Assembly (NCBI GenBank): GCA_951799425.1
Contig: OX637402.1
Coordinates: forward strand, 33,261,492-33,325,491
Direction of reading: 5' to 3'
Source: Ilex aquifolium
Lineage: Eukaryota; Streptophyta; Magnoliopsida; Aquifoliales; Aquifoliaceae
DNA: 64,000 nucleotides
This document shows, one piece after another, positions 23,119 to 34,844 of the stretch; the stretch's first letter is position 1, and the number at the start of each line of letters is the position of its first letter. The notes beneath the pieces were generated by a model. That model worked only from the letters and a program-made list of their open reading frames with translations. It was not told the origin of the DNA and did not search any database. The translations under genes were made by a program, and so were the position numbers.

Positions 23119-24713
23119 CCTGGCCTAATGATTGGAAGCACTAACATTCGACTTATATTGAGTGGCCCAACTTGAAACTAACCTACAAAACGATTGCTTT
23201 GTGTTCACGTTTAGTAGTTAGTCATATAATATGAGTCCATATACTTGATATGTGAGTCGATATAGACCAGGGATTAGGCTTAATATGGTTCCAAATTTAT
23301 TCTAGTTCAAATTATCTTCGGGGTCTATAGTTAGAGATATTAAAATATGATATGATCTATTAATAAGATAAGAAATTAAAAGGTTTGAATCATCTTTAAG
23401 TCACTCGTTTCGTAAAATAATAAATCCGACACGATATAATTAATAAACGAATTAGGTATGAGTAAAGTGAATTAAATAAATATACAAATATGATTTGTTT
23501 ATATATTAGTTCTATTCATATACGATACGAATCTGATATGACATAATTTTTGAGACACGAATTAATAAATAAATTGAGCATAAATAGTATATTTTTTTGA
23601 CACAAACTCGTTAAAACTTAATACGAATTCACCTCATATGACATAATTGATAAATCTATTTGTGGTGTAAAAAACATTGAAAGAATGTTTCTAAAACACG
23701 ACTATTGTATAAAGTGTGTTTTTGAAACATAATTTTATAAAAATAACAGTAATTTAATAAAAAGTTTGAAATCATTGTATTGTGAAAAAAAAAAATTATA
23801 AAAAATTATAGGAGAATAGCTGACAATGTCATATCTGCCATTCGAAGAGTGGCCCCAACTCCTTAATAAATCAAAGAATGGAATCAAATGCCAACGCAGT
23901 GGGCCGAATGATTGGAAGCAATAACATAGGAGACTTGTTGTATGGTCAATCCCCTCTAAGCCAATGATATAAAACAAAGTACAATATTGAGTGGTCCAAC
24001 TTGAAAGTAACCAACAAAACAATTGCCTTACGTTCATGTTTAGTTGTAGTCATGTAACACGTCCATACACTTGACATGAGTTGAGATGGACCAGGGATTC
24101 GACTCTTGTAACAGCAAAACCAGGAAGATTGGAATGTATACTGTATCATAGAAATGTTAGATGAGGGTGGACCTTGGTGTAGATGTAGTGCTAAGACTGT
24201 TCTACTATAAATTAAGTGAGTTTAAATCGCAAAAATAATTTTTTTGGATACGAGATAAGACTGCATATACCTAATTCTCTTTTGACACCGCATTGATAAG
24301 AGTCTTGTAGATTAGATCACTTTTTTTAATCATTGAAATGTTGGATGCTTGCGTGCCTTGATTTCCCTCTTCTAGGTATTGTGAAATTGTAGAGATTGCC
24401 GAGTGTAGGGGTCTGGTGGCTTCGAGTGCCATTTTTTTTTTTTTTGCTACAGGATATTCAAGTTTGTGCCGACTATTCTCTCGAGTTCAGCGGCTAGTTA
24501 TTGTGGCTTGAGCTGATCTAGAACAAGTCCCCAAAGAGACAAGGGTGGTTAGCCCTTAAAGAGTGTAGGAAATGATTGAACCTGAAATGTTTGAAAGTCT
24601 AAATTATGAAAGGACATACCCAATCACTGAACCACCCCTAATGTTTCAAGGGGTCATTAACTGAATATGTATTCAACCTTACAATTCACAAACTAGCCTT
24701 CTCTGCCTTGGTG

Positions 24714-24733
24714 CCCCCCCCCCCCCCCCCCCC
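24714..24733. repeat. Poly-C tract (20 C)
   Basis: Uninterrupted run of 20 C, one of three long poly-C tracts in the window (others at 28459-28473 and 58467-58484). The exact length may be uncertain in sequencing. Confidence 0.9.
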
Positions 24734-25502
24734 ACCACAACAACACAGACAAAAAAAGGCCTGATTTCCTTACTATAGAACATACACATCAATAAGATTA
24801 TAGTGTTCAGTATTTTATCAAATTTTCTTATACTTGAATTAGTAGGTCTTTTTGAATCCCACGAAAATTCGATGGTTATGATTATGTAACACCACTGGAC
24901 AAGAAAAAATTAGTAAGAAAAACCAGTCTGAGCAATATTATTGCACACAAAATCGTGTCAAAAGCTTTAAACGACAGTCCTCATTACCAATCTTTTCAGT
25001 CTCATAAGCTCCCCTTCAAATTTTCCTGTTTCATCAAAGTTGATCTCTTCAAATCTTTATTGTTGAAGAGAAGTTTAGTCTTTTTCAATTCTGTTCAAAT
25101 TGCTCAAAATTATTTTTCATGAACATGGCTGTATTTTATCCAATATTCTTAAACCCAACAATATTATCAATTTAATTTGGTCTATCCTTATTCTGTACTG
25201 GATACTCATGCCTCTGTCAAAAAGTTTTATTCCACAATTTTATTTTTTTATTTTTATTCAAATGTCAGGAATGTTCGAACCAGCTTACGCACCCTTCGAC
25301 TAATCCCCTCTCCAGTTTAGTCAAAGTTAAGATTCTAACTTACACACGTTTTCATTTCATCCCTATTATCTCACACAATTTGGTTATTCAAACTGTCAAA
25401 TTCCTCAAGTTCATAGCCTTTCCCATTAGTAACAAAGTCCATATACCCCCAAAACATTCGGTCAAAGCTTTCATTCTGCTAGAGATAAGGATTAGATGGC
25501 AA

Positions 25503-25534
25503 TATCTCTATCTCTATCTCTATCTCTATCTCTA
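25503..25534. repeat. (TATCTC)n microsatellite
   Basis: About five tandem hexamers of TATCTC, followed by a short CA-rich run. Confidence 0.9.
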
Positions 25535-25713
25535 ACACATTCACATACATATACACACACACAGTATTATTATTCCATTATTAAGTACGGCAAGGCATAC
25601 ACAATCATGTCTAAAGCTTTAAACAACAGTACTCCTTATATATAAACCTTTGCAGTCTCATAACCTTTATAATTGCTTGGAACTACTTGGAAGCACCAAA
25701 ACGAAGTGACTTT

Positions 25714-26338
25714 TTACGGGCACTTGCGTCGGTTGCCATGGGTGGTCATGTTGGCATAGCAGGGACACACCTCCAAGTTACCGGAGGTGCCCGGTGGAAC
25801 GCAGTTGCACCTGGCACAGCAAGTCCCACATGCTCTCTTGCACAGGTTTGGCCTTGACGATAACCGGCACCTGGCAGCGCAAGCTCCACCACAATCTGAG
25901 AAAAAGAAAATAGAACAATTCAATACAAAATTATGCAATCGGAGTAGTGTTAAAGTACATTTTATCAACGATAAGTCGTTAGAAAATAAATAATTCAAAT
26001 ATTCAATATGTCGTATCATATGCACGTTAAACTACTCTAAAAATTTGAGCATTTAAATAATTTAACGGATAGAATTTTATAATATGAACATGTGTCTTAC
26101 CTATTTTCTTCGGAGGAGTATTCTTGACACCCATAGTGGTTGTTTGTAACTCCTACGTACAGTTAAAATTTTGGATTAATGGGGAGTTAACGTATTATAT
26201 ACCTGTTGTGAAAAAAAATAAAACTATAAACGAAAGAACAAGGGAGAGATGATAGTTTACCATAAAATCAGCTTCTACAGAGTGGAGAACAACAAGAGAT
26301 AGGAGCAGAGAAGCAATCAGAATTTTGGAGATGGCCAT
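25714..26338 (-). CDS. GASA/Snakin cysteine-rich peptide, copy 3
   Basis: 103-residue peptide. Exons on the minus strand: 26338-26261 (78 bp), 26152-26101 (52 bp), 25895-25714 (182 bp). Residues 1-23 are a signal peptide (MAISKILIASLLLSLVVLHS). The linker exon encodes ELQTTTMGVKNTPPKKI; its acceptor (GTAG before GAG) is the least certain junction. The GASA domain starts DCGGACAARC, has all 12 cysteines and ends RRKCP. It is the closest of the three to the family consensus. The TATA box TCATAAATAT lies at 26391-26400. It is separated from copy 2 by the Athila insertion and repeats; without Athila the cluster would span about 8.6 kb. Confidence 0.92.
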
Positions 26339-26390
26339 GGCTGTATGATAATTTGGAGCTAATCTGAAAAATGTTAGAAAGGGTGCTGCC

Positions 26391-26400
26391 ATATTTATGA
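26391..26400 (-). promoter_or_regulatory. TATA box of GASA copy 3
   Basis: TCATAAATAT on the minus strand, 53-62 bases upstream of the start codon, somewhat closer than in the other two copies. Confidence 0.5.
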
Positions 26401-27750
26401 GGAGGCGAATGAAAGAGCAATGAAGTGGGTGTGGCCCATGCGATGATGAGACATTCCTATCGCTTAATTTGTCCATGGCATGTTAATTGAATTGTTTTTT
26501 GTTTTTTTTTTTAACGGTGAAGAAGGTCTCTTTCGACTTACGCGTACTTCAATTAATTATCTGACCAATTTAGTTAAAGACAGACCATTTAAATTGGGAT
26601 TAAAATATTCATGAAGGATAAATTTTTTATAATTTAACTTCAAATGATAACTCAAATGATAATAAATATGAACTATAAACCAAACATTATCTTTCGAATT
26701 CACATACCAAGTACTTGTGGTTTATACGTGAAAATTACATGCAAATTCTGCAAAACATCAAGTAAAAGTGAGTTATATCAAGAGGGTGGTGGGTATGATT
26801 TACAACGTTAAATTATGATATCAAACGATTATTTTTCAATATTTTCACCAAACGATTATAAATAACAGGTTATGTTTATCTAATATATGAAAGTCTCCTC
26901 ATTTTATCTTTTCCACTTTATTTTATTGTTTTTGTGATAAATAGTTATAAACTAAAGTTAAAAATGTTTTTTTTTTTTGAGATAGACGGACCTCAAATAA
27001 CATAAAATCCAACAAAATGCAATGCCCCACTCGAACAATCATAGAACAAATAAATGAAATATGTCACGGATATATCCATTTCAAAATCGAAGTGTGTGAA
27101 TGCAAGTTGTTAAACATCATATCATATCATAATTTTATGATACCGATGTATGAACCAATTCGAAATAGGAATGAAGAGGTCAGGCCAGCTATTTTTTTTG
27201 GGGTCATTAGGCCAGCTATGGTTTGGCTGCATTCAACACAGATAGATCGACCAGCTGAGAATTGAGATCAATCAATTAATCCAACATAAAAATCTGAAAG
27301 CCACCAGTCATAGGCAAATCAAATCGTAGTCACTGTTCTGCCGACTGTACTTGCATGACATTGAATTATTAGATTTTTTATCTTTGAACAGCCCAGTCTA
27401 TGAATCTGACACCAACCATGCAGATAATAGGAAAGTTAGGTCAACCTTGGAATTTCATCATTTGGTAGCATGTATTATGTACTGCATACAATTATCTTGG
27501 AGGAATGGTTTCGGGCCTTCCGGCGGTACAAGAACCACAAGTTCTAATTTTCTGTTGTACAATAGATGAGGTGTTATTTTTTTAAAATGGCGTCATTTTA
27601 CATCTAAATTTTATAATTTTATTTGATAAAATAATATTATTTTGGTATGAAACAGCATCCCTGCTGTTACAAAACTAATAGCACATGATCCGAAACCCAA
27701 GGGCCACATGTATAGGTGATTAATTGCCAACACCCCTCTTAGCTAGCTGA
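26401..27750. other. Intergenic, repeats only
   Basis: It holds a T run followed by a diverged copy of the dispersed GTCAGGA-type repeat (26495-26650). Otherwise AT-rich, with no splice-consistent coding sequence. Confidence 0.45.
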
Positions 27751-27754
27751 TCTC

Positions 27755-28790
27755 TCTTTGTAAACTCGTGTCTATTTGGAACGTCTCCTAAACAGAACCC
27801 CTCTTGTGTTTCTAACAATCAACAACTATGGAGTTGCGAGTAGGACCTTAAGAATGGTGGGTAATGAACAGTGGCGGAAGCCTCTTCTGTAAACACTCTA
27901 TTCACATAAAAGCTCTCAACAGTCAATAGTGACCTGTCACTCAAGAAAAAAAGGGTTAGAAAGGTGCTGAAGTGTTCAACGCTCAAGTTGGTATCCAAGA
28001 GAGATTTTGAGAAAACTGTTGTATTACTTAGACAAGGGATTGCATACCTTTGCTTCGAGTTTGAGTGTATTATTTATACCTTCCAGGAATTTACTGAGGC
28101 AAACAGCTGGCCCCCTTGGAGGGAAAGTTCCTAGTTGGTTCGTACAGGAGATAACACCTGGTGCGCGAACCTCGATCAGAGTGTCTGTGTTTCTCTGCAC
28201 CAGGTGTTTTTGCAGGTTTGCACTCAGAACCCCGAGCACTTAATGTACCCTTCTCGGCTCCGCCGAGCAGTGAACGTGTCTCTTACTTTTGTCGAATTTT
28301 TAATGCGCCCTAGGCATGGTCGTGCATGCGCATGGGCATTTTTGCCAATCCCTCCTTCGAGGGGTCAGGAATTAATTATTCCGTATACCGTATGCCTCTA
28401 TCATTGGTCATTGAATTCTGATTTCCTTGGAGAAGGGGGCCAATAACTGAGAGTCAATCCCCCCCCCCCCCCCAAGCTGTAACACTTAGAGACTGCTTTA
28501 TCTCGACTATGAGCGTGTTGACCTTAGTCAATCATCTTTATCTTCGAAGTCAATATTTGTACTCTTGCAAGGTGGTCGGCGACGAGGTGAGTCACCTCTC
28601 GGACGCCGAAGTGAAAAAGGCGTCTCCAACCAAGGAGGGTCTATACTACCGAGGTGATTCACTCACGGATGCCGAAGCGCATAACGTCCCCGACATACAC
28701 ATAAGTCCAGATGCCAAGGATCATGTATGCGACGCGTGTCGCTCCCTCACTAATCTCCAAAGTGTCCCATCACTAACTTAATTTAGGTGG
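27755..28790. repeat. LTR-like dispersed repeat, copy A
   Basis: Aligns along its length with 34845-35880. Shared blocks include AAACTCG(T/A)GTCTAT, GTCACTCAA(G/A)AA, a TATTTATA box, CCCTTGGAGGG and GAGTCAGGAATTA/GGGTCAGGAATTA. A 15 C run at 28459-28473 replaces a CCCCACTCCC segment of the other copy. The length and TATA box suggest an LTR, but termini and target duplications were not resolved. Confidence 0.5.
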
Positions 28791-29368
28791 CTAGATTCTC
28801 GAGTCACAATAGAACCCTCACGGTCCCAAGCCTTGTTACGGTCTCTATGAAAACAAGAATCTCCTGTCGATTTAAGATCTAGATTCAATTCTCTAAACTT
28901 CTTAGCAACTCATGTCGATCTTTGCCCAATAACTGGTAGATCTTGTACACCGCTCGGTCATTTCAAGATAGTGAAGTGTAACACCTTCATAATATACTAT
29001 TAATTGACTTTCATTCTAAATTATACGTGGTAATATGAATTCATGAAATTGCATAAATACCACATGTTTGAGTCATAAAAACAATCGTTCCGCACGTTAA
29101 ATTGAAGTAAAGTACAGCTAATCCTTTCTAAAACATGTAATAACAGAGTGGATTATCTTCTTCTTCTTCTTTTTATCCATCTTTCTTTGGTGCTGGTGAT
29201 ACTGTAATTTTTGCTGCGGCCTAGTGAAGTTATCTTCAGTCACCAGGCCTCTCCAATCCAAGGCAGGCCCAAAGGGCAACTACTTTAATGGCTGCCAAGG
29301 GCCGTCAATTGAGTTTACTAGATATGTCCCAGAGTTAGGATAAGAAGGCCCAAAACCAATACAAAACA
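28791..29368. other. Intergenic, nothing recognised
   Basis: No open frame with coding character. The left part may still belong to the LTR-like repeat. Confidence 0.4.
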
Positions 29369-29669
29369 ATGGAGGGTAGTGCTGTTAATCAAATCGAACT
29401 CATTTTTTTAAATAAATTTAACAAATTGTTCAAACTCGGCTTATTTAAAAAATGAGTCGAGCCCAAGTCAAACCCCAAACCGAATAATTCGACTACTTTA
29501 TATATAAACGAGCTCAATTTTGAGAGTTAAAACCAAACTTTTTAGGCTCGTTTTCTAAATGAATCTAAAAAATTGTTTAAGTTCAACTCATTTAAAATAC
29601 GAGCTTGAGTCGAATCCTTTCCGAGCCGAACCCAAGTAGTTCGGTTCAATTATCAGCCCTATTGGAGGG
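29369..29669. mobile_element. hAT-type MITE
   Basis: Element 29377-29661 (285 bp) with inverted termini TAGTGCTGTTAATCAAATCG / TAGGGCTGATAATTGAACCG and an 8 bp target duplication (A/T)TGGAGGG with one mismatch (29369-29376 and 29662-29669). The TAGGG termini and 8 bp duplication fit the Ac/Tag1 branch of hAT. There is no coding capacity. Confidence 0.78.
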
Positions 29670-30463
29670 GCCTATAAAAGCACTAAAACAATGTTATTTG
29701 GATCTAATTTATTAATTGAATCAATTATAATCATTAGATTGATAATAGGCCTAGTCTTTATTCGGACCATAACTAATTTAATGGTTGAGATAGATTAGGA
29801 GTAAATTATGTCTATATCAAATAAAATTATTGTAATTAAAAATTAAGATTAATTGCATTGGTGGTCCCCAAAGTATAAAGTTTGTATCATTTTGGTCCAT
29901 AATATTTTAATTGCATCATTTTAATCCATGAAGTATTGTACATGTTTTTATGTGGTCTCTTAAACAGACATTTAAATTATTAACGATTTTTTTATCATGA
30001 ATTAGTCACGTGATACATAAATATAGACAAAAAATAATTTGACTAACTCTTGACTAAAATTTGAATAGTTCTTGACCAAAAATATGTAATATGGGTAGTT
30101 ATTGACCAAAAATTGAATAACTCATGATCAAAACTGTATAATTTGATTAAGTCTTAGACCAAAATTTAGGTAAAAATTTGGTCAAGAATAATTCAAATGA
30201 TTTTTTATGCCCAATTACGAGACCGGTGCAATTAACCCTAAAAATTACTTTATCCATCATCAACAACAGCAGATATCAGGGGACTCAGGCGTCCGTCTTT
30301 AAAAGTCGCCACTAGCCGACCGTTGAGCCACTTTTGAATTTTCTCCAACTCTACGGCAAGCCACTGTTGCATCAAACGGTCATATTTTGCTCTATTCTCT
30401 ACTGTTCTCTGAAACTCCGAAACCCTAGTGATATTTTCGCAGCTTTATTCAATAATTCCTACA
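29670..30463 (+). promoter_or_regulatory. Upstream region of coiled-coil gene with MSA-like cores
   Basis: 29820-30240 is repeat-like and AT-rich. Close to the gene there are two AACGG cores: on the minus strand at 30320-30324 and as TCAAACGGTCA on the plus strand at 30373-30383. The second matches the mitosis-specific activator consensus YCYAACGGYYA at 10 of 11 positions. These elements recruit three-repeat MYB factors to G2/M genes. Regulation is inferred from motifs only. Confidence 0.35.
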
Positions 30464-33400
30464 ATGGGAGCGCGCAAAAACTCTCGTAACGATTTTACGG
30501 ATCGGCAAAAATGGAACAAGATCTTCAACGCTCTTGTACACATGTTGCGTTTGCAACACACACAGCTTGAGTATCTCGCGACAGAGAGAAAGCTTCTTGA
30601 AGATAGAATTAAATCACAGTATGAACGGTGGGTATCCGACGTTAAGCTATTTCAAGATCAAATCTCTCAGGTAATCCCTCACTCAATTGAAAATAGTAAT
30701 CTATTTTGATGTAAAATTAGGGTTTTTTTTTTTTTTTTGGTAACGTCGGGTTTTTTTTTTTGAATTTCTTGTGTAGATGAAGAGGGATCTTACTGTGCAA
30801 GAGATGGAAAGCATGGTTGAGGCAGCGAAGTCGGATTTGATTATAGGTTCGAAGCAAAGAGAGGCTTTTATGTACAAGCTTAAGTTAGGTTAGTCCCTTT
30901 TTCTTGTGAATAGGGGTTTCATTACCCATTCGCTTAGGTTTTGTTCGATTGTTGGGAAATTGGGTAAAAAGAACTGGATAATTTGGATTAAAGAGTCCAA
31001 AATTTCTGTCTTTCCATGTGATTTGATGCACTGCATTAAAATCTTTTTTTTTTTTAGGAATCATAGTTGGAACTAAATTAAAAAGAGGGGGCAAGATTTT
31101 CAATTTTTATTAGGAAAGAAAAGAACATGGAAAATCTGTTTTTTGCTGTATCTGCCTGCTTCTTGTGCCATAGTAAATGTTGCAGCCTTGCAGGGCAATA
31201 TCACTACATATGCGTGAATAGTCTCATTGGCATGGGTGCAAGGTGTCACCTTAACTTGTCATCATTCCACCACGGCCAACGAACTTACAGTGCTGCTGAA
31301 ATATAAGAAACTTGACTATGTGTTCTGTCCGAGCTTTTGATGAGAATTTTTTCCCCACACTATCTTGAAATCATATATTTTTTCAGATAAACATATATTT
31401 TTCTGTTGTTTGGAGATAGGAGATTGTGGATTTTGACATCAGTTATAATGCAGGGTTTGCTTGTTTGTTTTGAACGCTGAATTCTTTGTCCTAATGATGC
31501 AGATAATGCAGACAGTGAATTATCAGATTTTAGAGTGTGGTTTGACCTCCTCTCTCACAAGTTGTCTGAGCCAACAGTATGTTCGACAGCAAATTTTTGA
31601 AACTTTTGTTAATTTTTTTTGATAAAGAAATCAAGAGTTGTTGTTCATTGATTTGCAGGATACATTGAAGACTGCTCAGAGCAAGGGCAAAGAGCACCAA
31701 AGGAAGGCAATGGAAAGTGAATTTAAGAGGCCTAAATATGGAAATGAGAAGCTTAGTTCGGAGAATAATCCTGAGATATCTGCTCTGTTTTTAGAGAGGA
31801 ATTTTGTGTGGAACCAATATAACAAGATGGAGAGCAATTTGACCGATCAGTTAAGAAGTACCCGTACCGAAGTTGAACATGCGAATGAGATGATACAGAC
31901 ACTACTGACTAACATGGAGCAGTTACAGGGGTCAAACACCGAAAAGGATGATACAATTGCAACATTGAAAACTAGCATGGCTAAACTGGAGGCCGACTTA
32001 CTTAAAAAGAATGAAGAAATATCCAGACTCTCCAATGAATTGGAATTGCGAAGTAGGTCAAGAAGTGTCCTTGTGACACCCGTGCTACATCGGTGCATGG
32101 CAGAACCCAGGAAATCTCGTCTGGGAAGCAAGAGCAGTGGGTTTGATGAAAAAGTAGTTACGAAGAAAGAATCATATTATTCAGAAGTCTCTGAAAAGGT
32201 AATTGTTATGTGATCATTTCTTAAGAGCTGCATTATTGAAATAGTAGTTTGTTTCTTGATACATGTAGAGCATGAGTTTATCCTGTGCATATGTGACTTT
32301 ATTTTGGCTCATCAGTGAGAATGGCAGACATTCTTTTACTAAATTTGCACTGTGCGCTTGTATCAAATTTTGTAGAGGACGATTTTATATGTTCATGCAT
32401 TTCAACAGAACTTTTTCTTTCAAAAACCATTGATAATGTTTGAGTTACTTTGGTTTGAGCATTATTTATGGATTGTGTTACCCCAGAATTCCTTTCAAGC
32501 TATTGATTTTGAGTAACTATTGCATGCATAAGAGAGTTTGGTGCAATATGAAGATTACAACAAACCTAATAACTGCGTGTTGTTCGGCAGACTGTAATGT
32601 GCAGTAAATCATGCATTTTTTAATATGAGCTACCTCATGCATGTGACACTTTCAAACAGTGCTATTACTTTGGATGCATTGTTTGTACAGTGTATGGTTA
32701 ACACTACTGTGTACACAACATGCAGTGGTTGTGCCATAAAAGTGTGAGTGGTGGTTTGCTCTTCTGTTATATATTCACATCTTAGCAAAAATTGTTGCAG
32801 CGCTCATAATAGTTTCTTTCAATTTTCCGTTGGCTTTAATAATTATGGCCGTAGGTATGTTCAGGTATTAGTATCTCAGGTCACACCTATTGGCATAAGA
32901 TATTGTGGCCAGCACCCATGTTGGACAGTATCACATGTGAAATTATTTAGCTTTTTTTATTATGTTTACATGGTGCACTTCTGTGAAGTTTTCCAGGACA
33001 AAATCTGGTAGAAAATCACTTATGTTCGTGCAAATATAAATAATTATGCAACACTTGCACAAAAATCTTGTAAATGAGTTTGGAACATTGCTGAGCCTCT
33101 CAGGGATAATAGGGCCTGAAAGCTTGATTTTGTAAGTGCTTTGTTTACAATATGTTTAGTTCCGGTGCATACAAAGAATCAGTTTTATATAACAAATCTC
33201 TTTTCAGTGCTTTGGGGATCATAATAGTTGGTTTGTCATTTTTAGTTTCTCTATCACGTCTAATTTGTCATTTACCAGAAATTCTGGTGATTACTTTGGT
33301 AATAGTGATCTTAGCAGTTTTGTGGAGTTTTTTAATAAGCTTAGGAAGGTGGGCTTGTAGTGATTTAAACGTGCTTGGCTGGATGCTTGATTGGTAAGTG

Positions 33401-34146
33401 CTATAGGAGCACTTAGCACTTTGATGATTCTTCCCTTGGTTCCATTTTAGTGAATTGGAGCACTTAGTACTTTGAGGATACTTTCCTAGGTTTCATTTAA
33501 GTGCTACTTTACAAATGAAATTTTTAGTTGGCAACAGGCACTTGATACTTTCGTTTGAGGTCATGTAAGTGTGATTTTATAATCTACACTGTTAGTTGGG
33601 GTGAATTGACTAGTTGCTTTACGAAGTTAGTTTGCAGTTATGAGAGAATAGTCTAGGTCATGTGGAAAGATGAAATTTTATGTCCATGATCATCTGATAT
33701 TGTATTGCGTTTAGTGAGTTATGTCCAAGCTTTAATGGTGTGGATTATCCTTTCAGCAGATTTATTTTGAAATCTGAGAGCGTACTTGCAGAGTTTGATG
33801 GGTGGTCAGAAGCTTCTAATTCAAGACCACTTGGAATATTATATAAAGGGCATTTTTATATTTTGAAGTCTGATGGTTCACTACAGTGTGCCTTTGCCAT
33901 TCCTCGGACATTGTCGTTTGAGCACAAATAATATGAGCTGAGATGATATTGAACTGGACCACTTGTCTCATCTTTTGTACTGTATTATGGTTGGATATGT
34001 TTATTAAATTTCAACTTGACCTTTTACAGGGACGAAGAAGTTCAAAGAGAAAAGCAATCAACAGAACTCTCACTCCAGAGGCTACATTGTTCTCCTCAAC
34101 TTTTAAGCCACCAAAATTGAAGAAATTATCCCCGCATGGTATTTGA
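30464..34146 (+). CDS. Plant coiled-coil protein of unknown function
   Basis: 349-residue protein in five exons: 30464-30670, 30777-30888, 31503-31576, 31659-32198, 34030-34146; all GT-AG and phases agree. The start is the first ATG after the AAACCCTAGTG leader. The N-terminus (MGARKNSRNDFTDRQKWNKI) is basic. Charged heptad-like sequence covers about residues 20-105 and 188-260 (KLEADLLKKNEEISRLSNEL). The C-terminal exon is basic and proline-dotted (FKPPKLKKLSP). No enzyme motif or membrane segment is seen. I do not recognise the family; it looks like a nuclear or cytoskeletal scaffold. The last intron is 1.8 kb and holds a possible extra exon at 33208-33348. Two MSA-like motifs upstream hint at cell-cycle regulation. 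Confidence 0.8.
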
Positions 34147-34844
34147 TATATCTCCTCCTTGCTGTTTATCAAAGAGAGCAGCCGTATATGTTTCTCAAGC
34201 TTCACAACTGCTTATGTTGTACGTCTGTCTATCGTATAAATTATCATGTAATCTAATGTAGTCACAAGAAAAATGACATATGCTCATCCTGACTTCAGAG
34301 TATATATATTTAGAATAGAGCTTGCTGTTTTAATGGATGCTAGTGAAAGGGCAGCCCAAAATTTCTGGGTAAGATAGTTCTTTTATTAAGGAAATTTTTA
34401 TGATGTACCATTTTCCCTTTCTGAAGGATTTGTATGCATCGGTGGTGAAAACCATTTCATTCAAGTCCAAAAAAAAATTCCCCCGAGTTTACAAAAGTAT
34501 TCCCAAATTACACAGAAGCGGTTGTGTCTAAGCAGCCAATAATAAATGTCAAGGGTAAAGGTTAACCTAAAATATGAATTTGAATTTTTTAACTCGATCT
34601 TCAATTGTCCATATCATCACACGTGACACTTTATTCGTCGATTGTTACATTCTATATTTCTAACTCATCTACATATTAAAAAGTCATCATCTCGCATGGA
34701 ACTTGTCTTGTGTTGAGTTCGAATAGTTGTGTTCATGGCATCCTTTCTAAGAGTCACTTATACTTATATTGGAAGCAATGCTTACCATTATTAACATGAA
34801 TACTGTGTGTGATGATTTTGGCACAATGAATAAATTGACAAATC
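34147..34844. other. 3' flank of coiled-coil gene
   Basis: 3' UTR of the preceding gene followed by AT-rich sequence; no further gene seen. Confidence 0.4.

Larger units (their letters stand above)
22780..24105. repeat. Diverged local duplication
   Basis: Copy 1 is 22780-22833 plus 23118-23280 and copy 2 is about 23850-24105. Shared stretches include CTTAATAAA(G/T)CAAAGAA, AATGATTGGAAGCA, ATTGAGTGG(C/T)CCAACTTGAAA and the AGACCAGGGATT/GGACCAGGGATT end. Copy 1 is interrupted by a MITE and a SINE; copy 2 has its own 60-70 base insert. No coding potential is seen. Confidence 0.65.
24106..25602. other. Intergenic; includes a decayed copy of a GASA 3' flank
   Basis: No gene. About 24951-25015 resembles 25602-25670, which lies just downstream of GASA copy 3. 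Shared pieces are AAAGCTTTAAAC(G/A)ACAGT and TTGCAGTCTCATAA/TTTCAGTCTCATAA. A run of 20 C residues occupies 24714-24733, and a copy of the dispersed GTCAGGA repeat lies at 25262-25340. Confidence 0.45.

Noticed and set aside
33740-33931. Second extra exon in the last intron of the coiled-coil gene
   Set aside because: The frame looks coding-like, but its phase does not fit the neighbouring exons with the available acceptor, and it ends in a stop.
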